Shown: one piece after another, positions 8,608 through 16,951 of the stretch
How positions within the stretch are numbered: the first letter of the stretch is position 1
How the letters are laid out: every line of letters begins with the position of its first letter
Assembly: GCF_014284275.1 (NCBI RefSeq)
Contig: NZ_JACOFU010000006.1
Location: 62,001 to 126,000 of the forward strand
Source: Affinundibacterium amnicola
GTDB lineage: Bacteria > Pseudomonadota > Gammaproteobacteria > Burkholderiales > Burkholderiaceae_D
DNA length: 64,000 bases
Direction of reading: 5' to 3'
Program-made: the position numbers and the translations under genes
Notes under the pieces: generated by a model
What the model was told of the DNA's origin: nothing
The model's database searches: none
Seen by the model: only the letters and a program-made list of their open reading frames with translations

Positions 8608-10065
8608 ATGAAAAATGCCAAACTCTCTACGCTAGTTGCTGCCGTAACTATTGCACTCTCTAGTCAAATTGTATCCGCCGCTGATCTGCAAACCGCAGCA
8701 TCGCAACTCAACGCTACTAATACCAAAAACATAGAATTTTCTGGCACAGGCTATTGGTATCAATTCGGTCAGGCACCGCATCCAAAATTAGCTTGGCCAC
8801 AATTTGATTTAAGTAGTTACAAAGCCAGTATCAATTTCGATGATGCTGCGGCACGCGTGCAAATCGTGCGTAAGCAAAGCATAGAAAAAGGCCGTGATCG
8901 CCCGACGCCGGTTGAGCAACGTCCAGATCAATACGTACAAGGCAATTACGCATGGAGTTTGGCGACACCTGTGAACGCGAGTGCGCCAACGGCTAGCGCA
9001 CAACCTGCAGCTGTAGAAGAACGTACTGCCGAAATTTGGTCAACGCCACAAGGTTTTTTGAAAGCCGCGTTGGTCAATAATGCGACTAGTAAAAATCTCA
9101 AATCCGGGGTTGAAGTGTCTTTCAAAGTGAATGAAAAATATCGCTATGTCGGCATCATCAACGCCAAGAATCAAGTCGAAAGTATCAAGACTTGGATCGA
9201 TAATCCTGTACTCGGTGACACTTTGATCGAGACCAAATTTAGTGCTTACAAAGATTTTTCTGGTGTCTCTTTCCCAAGTCAGATTGTACGTCTGCAAGGT
9301 GGATTCCCAGTCCTTAAACTCAATATCGACGAGGTGAAAGCGAACACTGACTTCAATCTCAGTGCGCCGCAGAATGTTGTTGATTTCAAAGCGCCTGCTA
9401 TCACAGTGAATGCTGTCAAGCTTGCTGACGGTGTGTTTCACTTGACTGGTGGCACCCACAATAGTGTGGCGATTGAACAGACTGATCATATCGTTGTGGT
9501 CGAAGCACCATTGAATGAAGCTCGCTCGTTGGCGGTGATCGCAAAGGTGAAAGAAGCCATACCCGGTAAACCAATCAAGTTCTTAGTCAACTCACATGCG
9601 CACTTTGATCACGCTGGTGGTTTGCGCACCTACGTCGATGAAGGCAGTATTATTTTGACGGAAGAGCAGAATCTCTCTTACTACCAAAGGATCTGGGCCG
9701 CGCCACATAGCATTAATCCAGACAATTTAGATCGCTCTAAGAAAGCTGCACTGTTTAAAACCTTCAAAGGCAAATTGGTGTTGAATGACGGTAAGCGCAA
9801 GATTGAAGTGCATTCAATTGCTGGCAACAGTCACAACGATGCTTTCGCTTTAGTTTATCTTCCAGCTGAAAAAATATTGATTCAAGCGGATGCCTTTAAT
9901 CCACCAGCAGCTGGTACGCCGATTCCGGTTCCAGCGAATCCTTTCTCTGTGAATTTGTACAGTAACATCAAGAAACTGCGTTTAGATGTTGAGACAATTG
10001 CTGGCTTACATGGAGCAAAGGCGGTTGGTCTTGCTGATTTACAGGCTTATATCGGGCAACAATAG
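8608..10065 (+). CDS. Exported metallo-beta-lactamase-fold hydrolase
   Basis: Periplasmic protein of 485 residues with a signal peptide (cleavage after about residue 24, VSAAD). The first half (about 30-270) resembles no catalytic domain I know. The second half is an MBL domain with SHAHFDHAGG (HxHxDH, about 9592-9612), a later metal-binding GNSHNDA and an IQADAFNPP segment, so the di-metal site looks intact. The ATG at 8608 is preferred because it starts the signal peptide. The substrate is unknown: alkyl sulfatases and several esterases share the fold, and a sulfate-ester role would fit the sulfur context, but this is inference. It sits against the transcription direction between ccmB and ccmC, with a sigma-54-type promoter and its own terminator, so it looks like an insertion into the ccm operon. 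Confidence 0.82.
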   Translation: MKNAKLSTLVAAVTIALSSQIVSAADLQTAASQLNATNTKNIEFSGTGYWYQFGQAPHPKLAWPQFDLSSYKASINFDDAAARVQIVRKQSIEKGRDRPTPVEQRPDQYVQGNYAWSLATPVNASAPTASAQPAAVEERTAEIWSTPQGFLKAALVNNATSKNLKSGVEVSFKVNEKYRYVGIINAKNQVESIKTWIDNPVLGDTLIETKFSAYKDFSGVSFPSQIVRLQGGFPVLKLNIDEVKANTDFNLSAPQNVVDFKAPAITVNAVKLADGVFHLTGGTHNSVAIEQTDHIVVVEAPLNEARSLAVIAKVKEAIPGKPIKFLVNSHAHFDHAGGLRTYVDEGSIILTEEQNLSYYQRIWAAPHSINPDNLDRSKKAALFKTFKGKLVLNDGKRKIEVHSIAGNSHNDAFALVYLPAEKILIQADAFNPPAAGTPIPVPANPFSVNLYSNIKKLRLDVETIAGLHGAKAVGLADLQAYIGQQ

Positions 10066-10085
10066 TAGCTTACAATGTCGTACAG

Positions 10086-10123
10086 CCTTCGGCATCAATT
10101 CGTTTGAGCCGGAGGTTTTTTAT
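10086..10123 (+). terminator. Rho-independent terminator after the MBL-fold gene
   Basis: Arms CCTTCGGC (10086-10093) and GCCGGAGG (10108-10115), with one wobble, are followed by TTTTTTATTTTTT. It begins 20 bases after the stop codon at 10065. Confidence 0.8.
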
Positions 10124-10259
10124 TTTTTGAGAGTAGTTACTGTCGGATGATGGAACAATTAATTGTGGTTGAGCATTAGCATAATCATCTAGCTGATATC
10201 AACATCCCTAGGATTAGTAGACGAAAGAGTTTGCTGGATTCTATGGTAAATAGTCAGCA

Positions 10260-10928
10260 TCATTCATAATGAATCCGCAATGCTAAAGCAATCAGCCACG
10301 GACTGAGCACCAAAGAACCCGTAAATATCGCTGCCAATAAATACAAATACGGTTCGGCTGACAGCCCAATTAAATCCGCATGCACTGCGCCGCTACCAAA
10401 AATTAAGACAGGAATAAACAAGGGCAAGATCAAAAGAGAAATCAATATACCACCGCCGCGTAAGCCTAAGGTTAATGCCGCACCTATGCCACCCAAGAGA
10501 CTAAGGCTGGGCGTACCGAGTAACAAAGCTAGTAGCAGATGCGTGATCGCAATCCCAGGCAAATCAAACAATAAGGCCAACACAGGTGCGATCAAAAGCA
10601 AGGGGAGACCTGCAATCAACCAGTGTGCCAATAATTTTCCCAAGACTAGCACGACCAAAGGCTCAGACGATAACAATAAATATTCCAGGCTGCCATCTTC
10701 CGCATCTTGGACGAATAAGCGATGCAGTGACAACATCGATGCCAATAATGCCGCCACCCAAATAATGCCGGGTGCGATACCGCGCAATATAGCGATTTCA
10801 GAGCCGATGCCTAGTGGGAATAATGTACACACGATTACAAAGAAAAATAGTGATGTCAGCACATCCGAACGTCGTCGGTACGCTAATAGCAGGTCTCTAT
10901 TTACGATGCTGATAAAGCTTTTCCACAT
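10260..10928 (-). CDS. ccmB: Haem exporter permease CcmB
   Basis: Six-helix membrane subunit of the CcmAB ABC transporter, whose ATP hydrolysis frees holo-CcmE from CcmC. The N-terminal segment (RDLLLAYRRRSDVLTSLFFF) and the LFVQDAEDGSLEYLL segment are family hallmarks. Length 222 residues is normal. It follows ccmA with 3 bases between them. The rest of the operon lies beyond the MBL-fold gene, so ccmAB and ccmC-I must either be separate transcripts or be joined by a transcript antisense to that gene. Confidence 0.9.
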   Translation of the reverse strand: MWKSFISIVNRDLLLAYRRRSDVLTSLFFFVIVCTLFPLGIGSEIAILRGIAPGIIWVAALLASMLSLHRLFVQDAEDGSLEYLLLSSEPLVVLVLGKLLAHWLIAGLPLLLIAPVLALLFDLPGIAITHLLLALLLGTPSLSLLGGIGAALTLGLRGGGILISLLILPLFIPVLIFGSGAVHADLIGLSAEPYLYLLAAIFTGSLVLSPWLIALALRIHYE

Positions 10929-10931
10929 GAC

Positions 10932-11564
10932 TTAGCTTCCCAAATGCAGGCGCTTGCTGGCAACCGATGCGTACTGGTGAAAGTTGAATTCTTGATGACT
11001 GGTGTACACCACGATACCGCCTTGATCTACATGTTGAGCCAAGCGCGTCAATAATAAAGTGATGCTGGCATTGTCTAAGGCGCTAAATGGTTCATCTAAA
11101 ATGAGTAGTGTTGGTAAGTCTGGTAAAAACAAACGGGCTAACGCGACACGTTTTTGCTGGCCTTGCGATAAGACCCGCGCTGGCAAATTGACTTGCGCTG
11201 ATAGGCCGATCGCAAGCAGCGCGTTGATGATCTGCGCTTGCGTGTCATGACGCGCATTTAGTTGTGAGATGTGGTGTAAATTTTCGAAAGCGTTTAAATC
11301 AGCTTTAATACCGTATTGGTGACCGATATACAGTAATTCAGAATGAAAAAAATATCTGTCTTCGTTTATCAAGCGCCCTTTCCACAATATTCCATCAGCC
11401 CGCGCTGAACTTAATCCGCATAAGAGGCGCAGTAAACTGGTCTTGCCAGCACCGTTGCTTCCGGTTACCCATAGGCTTTCGCCTGCTTGCAAATCGAAGG
11501 AAATATCGGAAAAAAGTTGTCGCTCGCCGCGCGAGTAAGTTAGGTTGTGGACGGTTAAAGCCAT
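10932..11564 (-). CDS. ccmA: Haem exporter ATP-binding protein CcmA
   Basis: Cytoplasmic ABC ATPase partner of CcmB. Walker A is TGSNGAGKTSLL (about residues 34-45), the signature is LSQGQQKRVALARL, and Walker B is LLILDEPFSALD. All are intact. Length 210 residues fits CcmA, which is among the shortest ABC ATPases. It is the first gene of the ccmAB pair and diverges from a sulfate-binding protein gene across about 215 bases. Confidence 0.92.
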   Translation of the reverse strand: MALTVHNLTYSRGERQLFSDISFDLQAGESLWVTGSNGAGKTSLLRLLCGLSSARADGILWKGRLINEDRYFFHSELLYIGHQYGIKADLNAFENLHHISQLNARHDTQAQIINALLAIGLSAQVNLPARVLSQGQQKRVALARLFLPDLPTLLILDEPFSALDNASITLLLTRLAQHVDQGGIVVYTSHQEFNFHQYASVASKRLHLGS

Positions 11565-11778
11565 AAGTCACTGTCAGTAAACAAAGTGCTAGTGTAAAAC
11601 GATGATTTTCTGAAGCAAAGGAAGTTAATCATCTATGTTTATCTGCTTGTTGATGAAAGCAGTTTCGTGTTTGTCGATTATCTTTATGCGTTTTCTATCT
11701 ATGTAAAGAATAAAAAATTCGTTTTCCTAATAAGAGAATCCTAGCAATATGGCAGCTTCATTCTTGAGGAGTCCATTT

Positions 11779-12837
11779 ATGCTTGATCGTCACGCTTTAG
11801 CAAAATCTGTCATACAGAAAAATCAAAGTTTACGCCGAGTTAGTTTGATCGCAGCTCTATTAGTCGGGGCTGGCTTGGCTTGGACCACACCTAGTATGGC
11901 GCAGGGCAATGGTAATATTTTGAATGCTTCATATGACGTGACCCGTGAATTATTCAAGGATATCAATCCGGCATTTGTCGCTGAATGGAAAAAGAAGACC
12001 GGCGAAACCATCGTGATCAATCAATCGCATGGCGGTTCCAGTAAACAAGCGCGTTCGGTGATCGATGGTCTTGACGCTGGTGTGGTAACGATGAATCAGG
12101 CTAGTGATATTGATATTCTGGCGGAAAAAGGCTTGGTGCCAGCCACATGGAATAAAGCATTTCCGAATAATTCTTCGCCATTTTATTCGACCATGGTGTT
12201 CTTAACGCGTAAAGGAAATCCTAAGAAAATCGCGTCGTGGGAAGATCTGGGTAAGGCCGATTTAAAAATCATTATTCCCAATCCAAAAACTTCTGGCAAT
12301 GGACGCTATTCTTATTTGGGCGCATGGGGCTCGGTGATTAAAGCCGGCGGTAACGAAGCGCAAGCTCGTCAATTGACGGAACGTATTTTTAAAAATGTTC
12401 CTGTGTTAGATGGCGGTGGTCGCGGTGCAACAACCACATTTACGCAACGTGAAATTGGCGATGTACTGGTCACTTTTGAAAACGAAGTGCAATTGATTAA
12501 ACAAGAATTTGGCGATAACTTTGATGTGGTCTATCCAAAGATTTCCATCCTTGCAGAATCGCCTGTTGCGGTGGTTGATAAAGTCGTTGATAAACTTGGC
12601 AACCGTAAGCAGGCGACAGCTTATTTGCAATTTCTGTATTCAGAAGCCGGGCAAGAAATTATCGCAAAACATTACCTGCGCCCACGCTCTGAGCTGGCTG
12701 CAAAAAAATATGCGGCCAATTTTAAGCCGGTGAGCTTATTTACGATTGAGGATGTGTTTGGTGGGTGGAAGCAAATTCAGAAGAAGTTTTTTGATGATGG
12801 GGCTGAGTTTGATAAGATTTATCAGAGTAAAAAATAG
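11779..12837 (+). CDS. sbp: Periplasmic sulfate-binding protein (first paralogue)
   Basis: Substrate-binding protein of the sulfate/thiosulfate ABC importer. A long signal peptide (positive residues to about 20, hydrophobic core, cleavage near PSMAQ at 38-43) precedes the Sbp hallmarks: SYDVTRELF, QSHGGSSKQARSVIDGLDAGVV, NPKTSGNGRYSYLGAWG and VFGGW near the end. The ATG at 11779 has GAGGA 8 bases upstream; the earlier ATG at 11749 lacks one. It stands alone, away from cysTWA. A second paralogue lies at 23043-24050. The segment here reads VVTMNQASDIDILAEKG, where the paralogue has [17 protein letters not shown], so ligand preferences may differ. Confidence 0.9.
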   Translation: MLDRHALAKSVIQKNQSLRRVSLIAALLVGAGLAWTTPSMAQGNGNILNASYDVTRELFKDINPAFVAEWKKKTGETIVINQSHGGSSKQARSVIDGLDAGVVTMNQASDIDILAEKGLVPATWNKAFPNNSSPFYSTMVFLTRKGNPKKIASWEDLGKADLKIIIPNPKTSGNGRYSYLGAWGSVIKAGGNEAQARQLTERIFKNVPVLDGGGRGATTTFTQREIGDVLVTFENEVQLIKQEFGDNFDVVYPKISILAESPVAVVDKVVDKLGNRKQATAYLQFLYSEAGQEIIAKHYLRPRSELAAKKYAANFKPVSLFTIEDVFGGWKQIQKKFFDDGAEFDKIYQSKK

Positions 12838-12875
12838 TGTAATTGTTTGCTTGGGGTGAGTTGTCACCTTACTTG

Positions 12876-12915
12876 AAAACGCAGAGTCTCGTGGGGGTGG
12901 CTCTGCGTTTTTTGT
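12876..12915 (+). terminator. Rho-independent terminator after the first sbp gene
   Basis: Perfect 11-base arms AAAACGCAGAG (12876-12886) and CTCTGCGTTTT (12901-12911) followed by T-rich sequence, 39 bases after the stop codon. Confidence 0.85.
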
Positions 12916-12980
12916 TTTTGGTTTTCTGCATTTTTGGGGTCTTTGGTTTTGAATACTTTCTTTGTTTCTTTAAGTTCTGA

Positions 12981-13170
12981 GGTCGGGTGTGGCCCGACAG
13001 CCACTCACTTTCTTTGCTTCGCCAAAGAAAGTGAGCAAAGAAAGGCGACCACGCTGCCACTGCCCTTCGGGTTCCCAATTGTGCAGGACAAAAAATGGGA
13101 AAGTGTTGAAACTCGCTTCGCTCAAACAGCAACACTTTCTTTATCCATTTTCTGCCCTGCACAATTGGCA
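12981..13170 (+). repeat. Structured intergenic repeat family 1, copy A
   Basis: About 190-base element built of nested hairpins: a GGTCGGGTGTGGCCCGAC end, then a CACTTTCTTTG-CTTCGCC-AAAGAAAGTG hairpin. An imperfect palindrome follows, from AAATGGGAAAGTGTTGAAACTCG to CAACACTTTCTTTATCCATTT, bounded by AATTGTGCAGG and CCTGCACAATT. Copy B (13308-13512) is the same element inverted, so the pair forms a 530-base inverted repeat. Open frames through it follow the palindrome and are not genes. The 737-base gap 12838-13574 holds only the terminator and these two copies. Confidence 0.85.
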
Positions 13171-13307
13171 GTGTCAGATGTGGATGAAAGTCAAAAACAA
13201 CGACCTACAACAGCTGATAGGAAATTGACTGCCCGTTGATACCGATTGTTTTGATGTTGGGGTTGTTTTTGAATTCGCTTTTGACCTACCTCCGTTTGAG
13301 ACGATGT

Positions 13308-13512
13308 AATTTGTGCGTCACAGAAAATGGATAAGAAAGTGTTGTTGTTTGAGCCGAAGGCGAGTTTCAACACTTTCCCATTTTTTGTGATGCACAAATT
13401 ATGCTGGAGCGTAGCGTAAGCACCCCGTAGGGGCGAGTCTACGGTCGCCTTTTTTGGATTACCTTTTTTGGCGAAGCAAAAAAGGTAATTGGCTGTCGGG
13501 CCACACCCGACC
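13308..13512 (-). repeat. Structured intergenic repeat family 1, copy B (inverted)
   Basis: Its reverse complement aligns with copy A through the GGTCGGGTGTGGCCCGACAG end, the TTGCTTCGCCAAAA hairpin, the AAATGGGAAAGTGTTGAAACTCG arm and the terminal TGTGC segment. The middle part differs (a GCGAGTCTACGGTCGCC block replaces the shorter copy A spacer), so the family is a mosaic with a variable central module. Confidence 0.85.
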
Positions 13513-13574
13513 TGTGAACGATGAGATCGGGAGAAGTTAAAACAAACTCTAAAATTTAGAGGAAGAAAAGTGTC

Positions 13575-14048
13575 TTAATCCTTAGTCTTAAAATCATCAT
13601 GACAAGCCTTACAAGTCTTGCCCAAAGCCCCAAACTGCGCCTTCACAGCAGCCTGATCACTATTAGCTGCAACCTTCGCCAATTCATTGGCTTCTTTAAT
13701 AAAGTTACCCGCCAATTCACCAAAACGCTTATCCGTAAAAGCTTCTGGTTTGGTCGATGTATCATGCCAGCCCTTACCCTTATCACTGCCAGGTGCAAAT
13801 AAAGAACCTAAACCAGCATTCGCCACCGCAGCAATCGTGTTAGCAGCTTTTACCACTTCCTCTTTGTTATAAGTACCTTCGACGTTTGCCTTAACGCGCC
13901 CATTATTCCAAGCAATAACTTGAAACGCTGACTGCCGCCATTTAATTAATTGCTCTGGTTTTGGTGCGTTTTGTGCCACCGCGACAGCCGATCCTGAAAG
14001 TATCGCGATCGTCAGCAAAGGTGCGAGGATTTTTTTTAGTTGCGGCAT
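13575..14048 (-). CDS. Class II cytochrome c (cytochrome c' type)
   Basis: Periplasmic four-helix cytochrome of 157 residues. Signal peptide to about residue 24 (VAVAQN), then a helical body with the haem motif CKACHDDFK at the C-terminus, as in class II cytochromes. I chose the ATG at 14048 because it begins the signal peptide and has AGGAGAAC just upstream; an extension to 14165 would overlap the SMP-30 gene. Its haem would be attached by the Ccm system encoded nearby. Last gene of the minus-strand exported-protein cluster. The redox partner is unknown. Confidence 0.88.
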   Translation of the reverse strand: MPQLKKILAPLLTIAILSGSAVAVAQNAPKPEQLIKWRQSAFQVIAWNNGRVKANVEGTYNKEEVVKAANTIAAVANAGLGSLFAPGSDKGKGWHDTSTKPEAFTDKRFGELAGNFIKEANELAKVAANSDQAAVKAQFGALGKTCKACHDDFKTKD

Positions 14049-14148
14049 AAGTTCTCCTAATTTGAAATTAAAAAGTGATGAAGCTTGAAAAACACGCCGC
14101 GTCTCCACAGCACGACGTGATGGTGAAAATGAGTAAGTGAAGTAGCGA

Positions 14149-15117
14149 TTACTTTGCACGACCACTAAAGCCTGTCGTCAAAGTCTGAATCCGATAAGCA
14201 GAGCCGCGACCAACGGCGTACAGAGCATCTTTATTCTTACCAGCGAAGGCGATGTTTTGTGGACTCTTAGGTAGCACGATGACACCCTGCGCTTCACCAT
14301 GTGGACTGAAGACTTCGATGCCAGCATTCGTCGCGACATACAAGCGACCTGCGCCATCGATAGCCAAACCATCGGCACCGCTGCTAAAGCCATTGTCGGT
14401 TCTACGCCAGCCTGCGAGTTTGGCAAAATGGCGGCGTTCGCCTATGCTGCCATCGCTATTGAGTGTATAGGCCAAGACATGTTCACCTAGCGTATTGGCA
14501 ACGTAGAGTGTTTTTTCATCTGGGCTCAGTTGTATGCCGTTCGGACGCTCAATGTCGCTGGCGATGCGGCTCAATTGTCCTTTCGCATCGATCTTATATA
14601 CCGCGGGTTTCGCGGTTATCGTTGGGTCTGGCTTGACTGGTCCATTGGCACCAGAATCTGTGAAATAGACAACGCCTTTACTGCTGACCACCAGATCATT
14701 TGGGCGGCCAAATTTTAAACCCTCGTAGTTGTCGGCCAAGGTGCGAGCACGCTCTGGCGGATAAACGATACCAACACGTGTTTCCAGAACTTGAACTGCG
14801 TACAAATCGCCATTCGCGGTGAATCCTAAACCATTGGATCCATTCGTATTGCTGAGAAAATTACTGGTGCTGCCGTCTTCTGCAATGCGCGTGATGCGAT
14901 TGTCCTGCGTTTCAGTGAATAAGAAACTGCCATCGGGATGACGCACCGGGCCTTCGGTACCTTTGAAGCCTTCTTTGATCAATTCGATTTTGGTACCTGC
15001 ATGGACGACGCCTGTGATGGCTGGCGTGACTTCTTGTGCATGGATAGGCGCACCAGCGGCGATGCTAGAAATGACGAAGGCGAGTGCTGCGCGGTTTTTC
15101 CAATTGTGAGTATGCAT
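14149..15117 (-). CDS. Exported SMP-30/gluconolactonase-family beta-propeller protein
   Basis: 322-residue protein with a signal peptide ending near GAPIHAQ. The body has the repeated blades of SMP-30/gluconolactonase/LRE proteins: GPVRHPDGSFLFTET, NGLGFTANGDLYAV, GRPNDLVVSSKGVVYFTDSG, RPNGIQLSPDEKTLYVANT and GADGLAIDGAGRLYVA. The acidic and Asn residues that bind the divalent metal in lactonases (EGP, PND, DG) are present, so a lactonase activity is plausible, but the substrate is unknown. It lies between the peroxiredoxin and the cytochrome c' gene in the same direction (11 bases from the peroxiredoxin stop). Confidence 0.85.
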   Translation of the reverse strand: MHTHNWKNRAALAFVISSIAAGAPIHAQEVTPAITGVVHAGTKIELIKEGFKGTEGPVRHPDGSFLFTETQDNRITRIAEDGSTSNFLSNTNGSNGLGFTANGDLYAVQVLETRVGIVYPPERARTLADNYEGLKFGRPNDLVVSSKGVVYFTDSGANGPVKPDPTITAKPAVYKIDAKGQLSRIASDIERPNGIQLSPDEKTLYVANTLGEHVLAYTLNSDGSIGERRHFAKLAGWRRTDNGFSSGADGLAIDGAGRLYVATNAGIEVFSPHGEAQGVIVLPKSPQNIAFAGKNKDALYAVGRGSAYRIQTLTTGFSGRAK

Positions 15118-15128
15118 GTCGGGTTTCC

Positions 15129-15725
15129 TTAAGATTTTTTGGCAGCGATTTTTTGCACAATGGCTAAGCTTTTTTCGACGTTTTCAAATGGCGACACACC
15201 ACCGACCGTGGCATTAATCTTGCCATCGGGTGTGATGATGAAGGTCGTGCGTTCGGCGAATCCATGGTCTAAATCTTTACCACGACTATCCTTGCGGCCC
15301 GCTTGTGCTTCACGAATGGTCAGCTCATAGGATTTAGCGATCTTGCCATCAGCGTCTGAAGCGACGGAGATTTTTCCTGCGCAAAAATCTGGATCAGCCG
15401 AGAAATCATTTAAGCGTTCTATGCTGTCTAAGGACACGCCAACGATGCTGGCACCAGCTGCTTTAAATTTCTCGGCACTCTCTGCGAAACTATGTGCCTG
15501 AATATTGCAACCGTTGGTGTAGGCCGATGGATAGAAGTAAACGACGACCGTGCCTTTCTTTAATTGCTCTTTTAAGGAATAGCTAAATGCCTTACCTGCG
15601 AAGGATGCCTTTGTCGTGAAGTCGGGTGCAGTCTGGCCTTCTTTGAGTGCGGCGATGGCTGAACTAGCGATTGCTAAGCCGACGAGAGTGCTGGTCGCGG
15701 TTTTATAGAATAGGGATTTCATCAT
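15129..15725 (-). CDS. Exported peroxiredoxin (BCP/PrxQ-like)
   Basis: 198-residue thioredoxin-fold peroxidase with a signal peptide (cleavage near SSAIAAL). The peroxidatic site YPSAYTNGCNIQAHSFAE corresponds to the YPxxxTxGC motif of BCP/PrxQ proteins. A second cysteine, DFCAGK, lies about 45 residues later and could be the resolving residue. Most BCPs are cytoplasmic, so the signal peptide is unusual and fits a cluster in which nearly every product is exported. Downstream of a di-haem cytochrome that could supply electrons (inference). Confidence 0.85.
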   Translation of the reverse strand: MMKSLFYKTATSTLVGLAIASSAIAALKEGQTAPDFTTKASFAGKAFSYSLKEQLKKGTVVVYFYPSAYTNGCNIQAHSFAESAEKFKAAGASIVGVSLDSIERLNDFSADPDFCAGKISVASDADGKIAKSYELTIREAQAGRKDSRGKDLDHGFAERTTFIITPDGKINATVGGVSPFENVEKSLAIVQKIAAKKS

Positions 15726-15778
15726 GTGCTCTTTTTAAAAATGTGGTGAGAATTTCGCTTGTTTTTTCGCTTAACGAT

Positions 15779-16483
15779 TTATCGGGCATTCGCTAAATAA
15801 CTCGCCAAACTATCAATTTCATGGTCTTTCAGTGCTTGCAGTGATTTATTCATGACACCGCTGTGGTCATTGCGACGTTGACCACTACGCCAGTCCAACA
15901 TCTGTTTTTGCAGATAGCGCCATTCTTGTCCGTGTAAAAGCGGCGCGCTGCGTCCTGCTGCTTTGCTGTGACAACTGATACAGGCGACGATGCTGCGCTG
16001 ACTGTCACCTTGTTCAAATAGCTGTTGACCTAGGTTCTGGGACGACTCTTGATTCGCCTCGCCTCGCATGGGTTTTTGTGCAGAGAAGTAAGCAAGAATA
16101 TCGATGGCATCGTCGTCGCTGATGCTAGTGGCCATCATCTTCATAAAATCATCTTTTCTGGCACCGCTGCGAAAGTCTTGAAGCTGCTTAAACATATACG
16201 CGACATCTTGCCCAGCTAGCTTGGCAAATTTAACGATCTTGCCAGCACCGTCTACATGACCGTGGCCTTGTCCATCGACACCATGACATTCCATGCAGCG
16301 TTCATTGTCAGCTTTTGCGAAACCTGCCTCTGCATTGCCAACACGTAAGTTTGGTGTGCTAGCCGATGCTTTCGCTTTTGGCGTTGCGTATTTTTTTTGT
16401 GCGAGTACGATTTGCGGAAGTAGAACAAGAATCCCGACGATAAAAGAAAAGGCCTGCCATTGCCTGACGATACGCAAGCCCAT
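15779..16483 (-). CDS. Di-haem c-type cytochrome
   Basis: Periplasmic or membrane-anchored protein of 234 residues with an N-terminal hydrophobic segment (about 9-28). Two class I cytochrome domains carry CMECH (NERCMECHGVDGQGHG) and CISCH (SIVACISCHSKAAGRSAPLL), each with a downstream Met (KMMATSISDDD, VMNKSL) as probable axial ligand. This is the cytochrome c4/c553-type tandem arrangement. The start at 16483 lies 2 bases after the stop of the preceding cytochrome gene; the longer frame from 16522 would overlap that gene. Electron carrier role by family; partners are unknown. Confidence 0.87.
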   Translation of the reverse strand: MGLRIVRQWQAFSFIVGILVLLPQIVLAQKKYATPKAKASASTPNLRVGNAEAGFAKADNERCMECHGVDGQGHGHVDGAGKIVKFAKLAGQDVAYMFKQLQDFRSGARKDDFMKMMATSISDDDAIDILAYFSAQKPMRGEANQESSQNLGQQLFEQGDSQRSIVACISCHSKAAGRSAPLLHGQEWRYLQKQMLDWRSGQRRNDHSGVMNKSLQALKDHEIDSLASYLANAR

Positions 16484-16485
16484 GT

Positions 16486-16866
16486 TTATTCTTTCTTGTA
16501 AAAAGTGTGGCAGGTGCGGCAAGTTCGCGACAAGTTGGTGGCTGAATCGGTGGCAGCATCAAACTTATTCGCGCTGACCGCCGTGAGAATTTCTACGGTT
16601 AAGTCCTTACTTTTCTTGGATAAATCCACGGCATTCTGCGCATCACCGCGTTTGATAAAGTGTTCTTCAACCGTAATAAAAAGGCGATTGAGCTCCTTGG
16701 CATCGGCGGTCGATGCTTTAGCATCTTTTAAGGACAAATTGGAAGACAAGCTTTTATTCAAGTCTTCAATGTTTTGCATCAAATCCATGTCTAGATCACC
16801 GTCGGCAAAGCAGACACCAGCAAATAAACTACTCACTACAACGAAGCAAACTAAAACTTTACGCAT
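16486..16866 (-). CDS. Small exported cytochrome c (C-terminal CxxCH)
   Basis: 126-residue exported protein with a signal peptide (to about residue 21, VCFADG). A charged helical body ends in one haem motif, CRTCHTFYKKE, at the extreme C-terminus. The helical design with C-terminal haem resembles class II cytochromes, but sequence similarity is weak and the protein is short. Directly precedes the di-haem cytochrome gene with 2 bases between them, so the two are probably made together. Confidence 0.8.
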   Translation of the reverse strand: MRKVLVCFVVVSSLFAGVCFADGDLDMDLMQNIEDLNKSLSSNLSLKDAKASTADAKELNRLFITVEEHFIKRGDAQNAVDLSKKSKDLTVEILTAVSANKFDAATDSATNLSRTCRTCHTFYKKE

Positions 16867-16951
16867 AAATTAATCACAAATTTGAATCATGGTCACAGAC
16901 CAAAATAACAACGGGCGTTCCTAATCAGGTTCGCCCGATTTTTTATACTTG

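Noticed and set aside
12869..13397. Several overlapping open frames of 60-100 codons on both strands
   Set aside because: They run through the palindromic repeat copies A and B and the terminator; their similarity to each other comes from the inverted repeat, and none has a ribosome site.
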